A stretch of DNA of 55,274 nt from JBMOUD01 sp049319665 (GTDB lineage Bacteria; Pseudomonadota; Gammaproteobacteria; Enterobacterales; Enterobacteriaceae). Both the position numbers and the translations under genes were made by a program. The DNA lies in assembly GCF_049319665.1 (NCBI RefSeq), contig NZ_JBMOUD010000022.1, positions 1-55,274 of the forward strand, read 5' to 3'. Of the stretch, positions 52,756 to 55,274 are shown piece after piece. Each line of letters opens with the position of its first letter. The first letter of the stretch is position 1. The notes beneath the pieces are model-generated. The model searched no databases, was not told the origin of the DNA, and was given only the letters and a program-made list of their open reading frames with translations.

Positions 52756-53409
52756 TTATTTGTGGGTAACAGCTTTTACAATGCGTTCGCCACACAGTTG
52801 AATCAAATACACTAATACCACTAACAATACTAACACCGTATTCATTGCTGTAGCGTCATAGCCAATATAGCCATATTGATAGCCAATTTGTCCTAAACCG
52901 CCAGCACCTACCGCGCCACCCATTGCTGAATAGCCAACCAAAGTAATCAGAGTAATGGTTGCTGCATTAACTAAACCAGGCAAGGCTTCAGGCAGTAATA
53001 CTTTACGAATAATTTGCAGTGGTGATGCACCCATTGCGCGTGCGGCTTCAACCAAACCGCTAGGAATTTCCAACATGGCGTTTTCAACCATGCGCGCAAT
53101 AAAGGGAGCTGCACCAACGGTCAGTGGAACAATCGCAGCTTGTAACCCGATAGAGGTTCCCACGATGACGCGAGTGAATGGAATCATCCATACCAACAAA
53201 ATAATAAAAGGTATTGAGCGGAAAACGTTGACCAGAGCCGATAACACCCGATAGAGGTTTCTATTCTCGGCAATCTGTCCTGCACGAGTGACATAGAGCA
53301 GTACGCCAATCGGCAAGCCAAGAACAAAACCAAAGAAACCAGAAGTCAGCGTCATTATTACCGTTTCCAGTACGCCGCGGCCCATTAACGCCATCATTGC
53401 TTCAGACAT
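52756..53409 (-). CDS. metI: methionine ABC transporter permease MetI
   Basis: 217-residue inner-membrane permease with five hydrophobic segments. The EAA coupling loop is EAARAMGASPLQIIRKVLLPEALPGLV, which contacts the MetN ATPase. Its start overlaps the metN end by 8 bp. Co-operonic with metN and metQ. Confidence 0.97.
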   Translation of the reverse strand: MSEAMMALMGRGVLETVIMTLTSGFFGFVLGLPIGVLLYVTRAGQIAENRNLYRVLSALVNVFRSIPFIILLVWMIPFTRVIVGTSIGLQAAIVPLTVGAAPFIARMVENAMLEIPSGLVEAARAMGASPLQIIRKVLLPEALPGLVNAATITLITLVGYSAMGGAVGAGGLGQIGYQYGYIGYDATAMNTVLVLLVVLVYLIQLCGERIVKAVTHK

Positions 53410-54433
53410 AACCGAGCACCTCTACTTTCACTTGATTCTCGTGCAGGAACGCGATTGCCGCCTGCGTATCCTTATCTTCGCCGTGCATTTCTGCCAGCAT
53501 AATGCCGAATTTAACGCCACCGGCGTAATCCATCTGCGCACTGATAATATTGTTGTTAATGTTAAAATTACGCGCGGCTTGAGAAAGCAGCGGTGCATCA
53601 ACAGATTGTCCGGTAAATTCTAAACGTAATAGAGGAACAAGACCCAAGGCTGCTTCAGGTACTAAACGTTGTGCATAGTCATCGGGAATATCCAGATGCA
53701 GCGTTGACTGAATAAACTGTTGCGCCAGCGGAGTTTTGGGATGAGAGAACATCTCGCTGACTTTATCTTGTTCGATCAACTGCCCATTACTAATGACCGC
53801 AACCTGATCGCAAATGCGTTTCACCACGTCCATCTCATGGGTGATTAATAAAATAGTCAGCCCTAAGCGGCGGTTAATGTCTTTTAGTAATTCGAGAATA
53901 GAACGAGTGGTTGCCGGGTCCAGTGCACTAGTGGCTTCATCACATAGCAAAACCTTAGGATTACTGGCCAGGGCGCGAGCGATAGCAACGCGTTGTTTCT
54001 GTCCGCCTGACAGATTTGCTGGATAAGCGTCTTGCTTGTCTTCTAAACCGACCAGTTTTAGTAATTCGCTTACGCGTTTTTTAATCTCTGTACTGGAAAG
54101 ATTATCTAACTCCAGCGGAAGGGCGACGTTGCCAAAGACCGTACGTGATGACAGCAGGTTAAAGTGTTGGAAAATCATGCCAATTTGACGGCGTGCGTGG
54201 ATCAGTTCTTTTTCAGAAAACGCGGTGAGATCTTGCCCATCAACCAGAACTTTTCCTTGTGTTGGACGTTCCAGCAAATTGACGCAGCGTATCAGTGTAC
54301 TTTTACCTGCACCTGAAGAGCCAATGACGCCATAAATTTGCCCAGCAGGAACGTGAAGACTCACGTCAGACAGCGCGGTGATGGTTCGCGAGCCCTGCTT
54401 GAACACTTTGGTGATGTTAGAAAGTTTAATCAT
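53402..54433 (-). CDS. metN: methionine ABC transporter ATPase MetN
   Basis: 343-residue ATPase: Walker A GSSGAGKS at 38-45, Q-loop, signature LSGGQKQR near 140, Walker B VLLCDEATSALD near 160-171, and a C-terminal NIL (ACT-like) domain that binds methionine and inhibits transport. First gene of metNIQ. Transcription is likely MetJ-controlled: a tandem met box sits inside its promoter about 80 bp upstream. Confidence 0.97.
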   Translation of the reverse strand: MIKLSNITKVFKQGSRTITALSDVSLHVPAGQIYGVIGSSGAGKSTLIRCVNLLERPTQGKVLVDGQDLTAFSEKELIHARRQIGMIFQHFNLLSSRTVFGNVALPLELDNLSSTEIKKRVSELLKLVGLEDKQDAYPANLSGGQKQRVAIARALASNPKVLLCDEATSALDPATTRSILELLKDINRRLGLTILLITHEMDVVKRICDQVAVISNGQLIEQDKVSEMFSHPKTPLAQQFIQSTLHLDIPDDYAQRLVPEAALGLVPLLRLEFTGQSVDAPLLSQAARNFNINNNIISAQMDYAGGVKFGIMLAEMHGEDKDTQAAIAFLHENQVKVEVLGYV

Positions 54434-54509
54434 ATTCTTCTTATTTTGTCTTTAGAGCCGCAGCTCGATAACAGAAATACATTAGTAATAAGTCCTTTTC
54501 GTGATGTGG

Positions 54510-54538
54510 ATGCTAAGGCGTCTAGACGTCTAAGTCAA
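54510..54538 (-). promoter_or_regulatory. metN promoter with MetJ double box
   Basis: Minus-strand TTGACT (54533-54538), a 17-bp spacer and TAGCAT (54510-54515). The spacer holds two adjacent met boxes, AGACGTCT (54524-54531, perfect) and AGGCGTCT (54516-54523, one mismatch). MetJ-SAM bound here would block RNA polymerase directly. Confidence 0.85.
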
Positions 54539-54610
54539 CCAAGTTGACATTCTCTCACCTCGGTAATCATGCGATACTGATAATGTTAACCAGTCCCCAG
54601 GAGCTACTAC

Positions 54611-55177
54611 GTGACACAATCTGTTCCAGCAATCTTTCTTGACCGTGACGGTACCATTAATGTCGATCACGGTTATGTTCATGAAATTGACGACTTCCAA
54701 TTTATCGATGGCGTTATTGAAGCGCTGATTAAATTAAAAGAGATGGGCTTCGCGCTCGTCTTGGTCACTAACCAATCTGGTATTGCTCGCGGTAAGTTTA
54801 CCGAAGAGCAGTTCTTTACTTTGACCGAATGGATGGACTGGTCTTTGGCAGACCGCGGCGTTGATTTAGATGGTATCTATTTCTGTCCACATCACCCCGA
54901 GGCCAGCGTTGCAGAATACAAACAAGTCTGCGATTGCCGTAAACCGGAAGCGGGGATGTTCCTTACTGCTAAAGAAGAGCTAAATATAGATATGGCTGCT
55001 TCTTATATGGTAGGTGATAAAATCGAAGATCTGCAGGCAGCTGTGGCAGCTGGCGTTGGAACCAAAATTTTAGTCAGAAGCGGAAAACCGGTCACAAAAG
55101 AGGGCGAAGCCTTGGCGGACGCGGTTCTCGACAGTGTTGCCACTCTTCCAGAGGCAATTCGCAAAGGTGTTAAATAA
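54611..55177 (+). CDS. gmhB: D-glycero-beta-D-manno-heptose-1,7-bisphosphate 7-phosphatase, GTG start
   Basis: GmhB removes the 7-phosphate in ADP-heptose synthesis for the LPS core. The 188-residue HAD phosphatase has catalytic Asp11 and Asp13 in IFLDRDGT, the LVTNQSGIARG motif, a zinc site from Cys92, His94, Cys107 and Cys109, and VGDKIEDLQAA. GTG 54611 follows AGGAG. An rRNA promoter comes just downstream, as in E. coli (gmhB-rrnH). Confidence 0.96.
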   Translation: MTQSVPAIFLDRDGTINVDHGYVHEIDDFQFIDGVIEALIKLKEMGFALVLVTNQSGIARGKFTEEQFFTLTEWMDWSLADRGVDLDGIYFCPHHPEASVAEYKQVCDCRKPEAGMFLTAKEELNIDMAASYMVGDKIEDLQAAVAAGVGTKILVRSGKPVTKEGEALADAVLDSVATLPEAIRKGVK

Positions 55178-55238
55178 AGCGTTTTGAGTAAAAAAGAAAC
55201 GGTCAGATAATTATTTGCGATTATTTATCAAAAGGGGG

Positions 55239-55274
55239 TTGCAGGCTTTCTGAAACTCCCTATAATGCGCCTCC
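55239..55274 (+). promoter_or_regulatory. rRNA operon P1 core promoter at the window edge
   Basis: TTGCAG (55239-55244), 16-bp spacer ending ACTCCC, perfect TATAAT (55261-55266) and GCGCCTCC discriminator, the signature of enterobacterial rrn P1. An AT-rich stretch at about 55208-55232 may be the UP element. The rRNA genes themselves are outside the window. Confidence 0.88.

Overview
The window is a core-genome segment of an enterobacterium. Gene order, protein similarity to Escherichia coli, moderate GC and intergenic TATACCC-type palindromic repeats suggest Yersinia or a close relative. I recalled the comparison proteins from memory; nothing was searched. No prophage, CRISPR array, complete insertion sequence, toxin-antitoxin pair or defence island is visible. 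I found no candidate for a new multi-gene system. The unusual signals are small: a probable homopolymer frameshift in a transporter, miniature palindromic repeats, RNA leaders and regulatory palindromes.

Layout, left part (1-15.3 kb). Two identical initiator tRNA genes lie on the minus strand, followed by mltA, tcdA, csdE and csdA (sulfur transfer and tRNA t6A cyclisation), and a small YgdI/YgdR-type lipoprotein. The sRNA gene gcvB is divergent from its activator gene gcvA. Then come ygdD-rlmM, xni, ppnN (a TTG start deduced here), queF and syd. The regulatory RNA csrB follows, with strong palindromes upstream. Next are an AAHS-like MFS transporter whose start is displaced by a T7 tract, then yqcC-truC-yqcA.

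Middle part (15.4-45.4 kb). This is the dapD-glnD / map-rpsB-tsf-pyrH-frr / dxr-uppS-cdsA-rseP-bamA-skp-lpxD-fabZ-lpxA-lpxB-rnhB-dnaE-accA block, then ldcC, a VOC protein (yaeR), tilS, rof and yaeP. It links nitrogen signalling, translation, isoprenoid carrier synthesis, phospholipid and lipid A synthesis, outer-membrane biogenesis and replication. Many genes from uppS to accA abut or overlap and are probably co-transcribed. A candidate sigma-E promoter lies inside rseP upstream of bamA.

Right part (45.4-55.3 kb). A MipA/OmpV-family outer-membrane protein is followed by yaeQ-arfB, a double palindromic repeat and nlpE. A minus-strand run carries metN-metI-metQ (with a MetJ double box inside its promoter), rcsF-trmO and proS. 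gmhB is on the plus strand. The window ends in a textbook rRNA P1 core promoter, so an rRNA operon almost certainly begins just outside.

Start codons were re-chosen where an upstream extension was not supported by family length or Shine-Dalgarno placement: csdA, ppnN, yqcC, yqcA, yaeH, tsf, pyrH, bamA, skp, ldcC and tilS.
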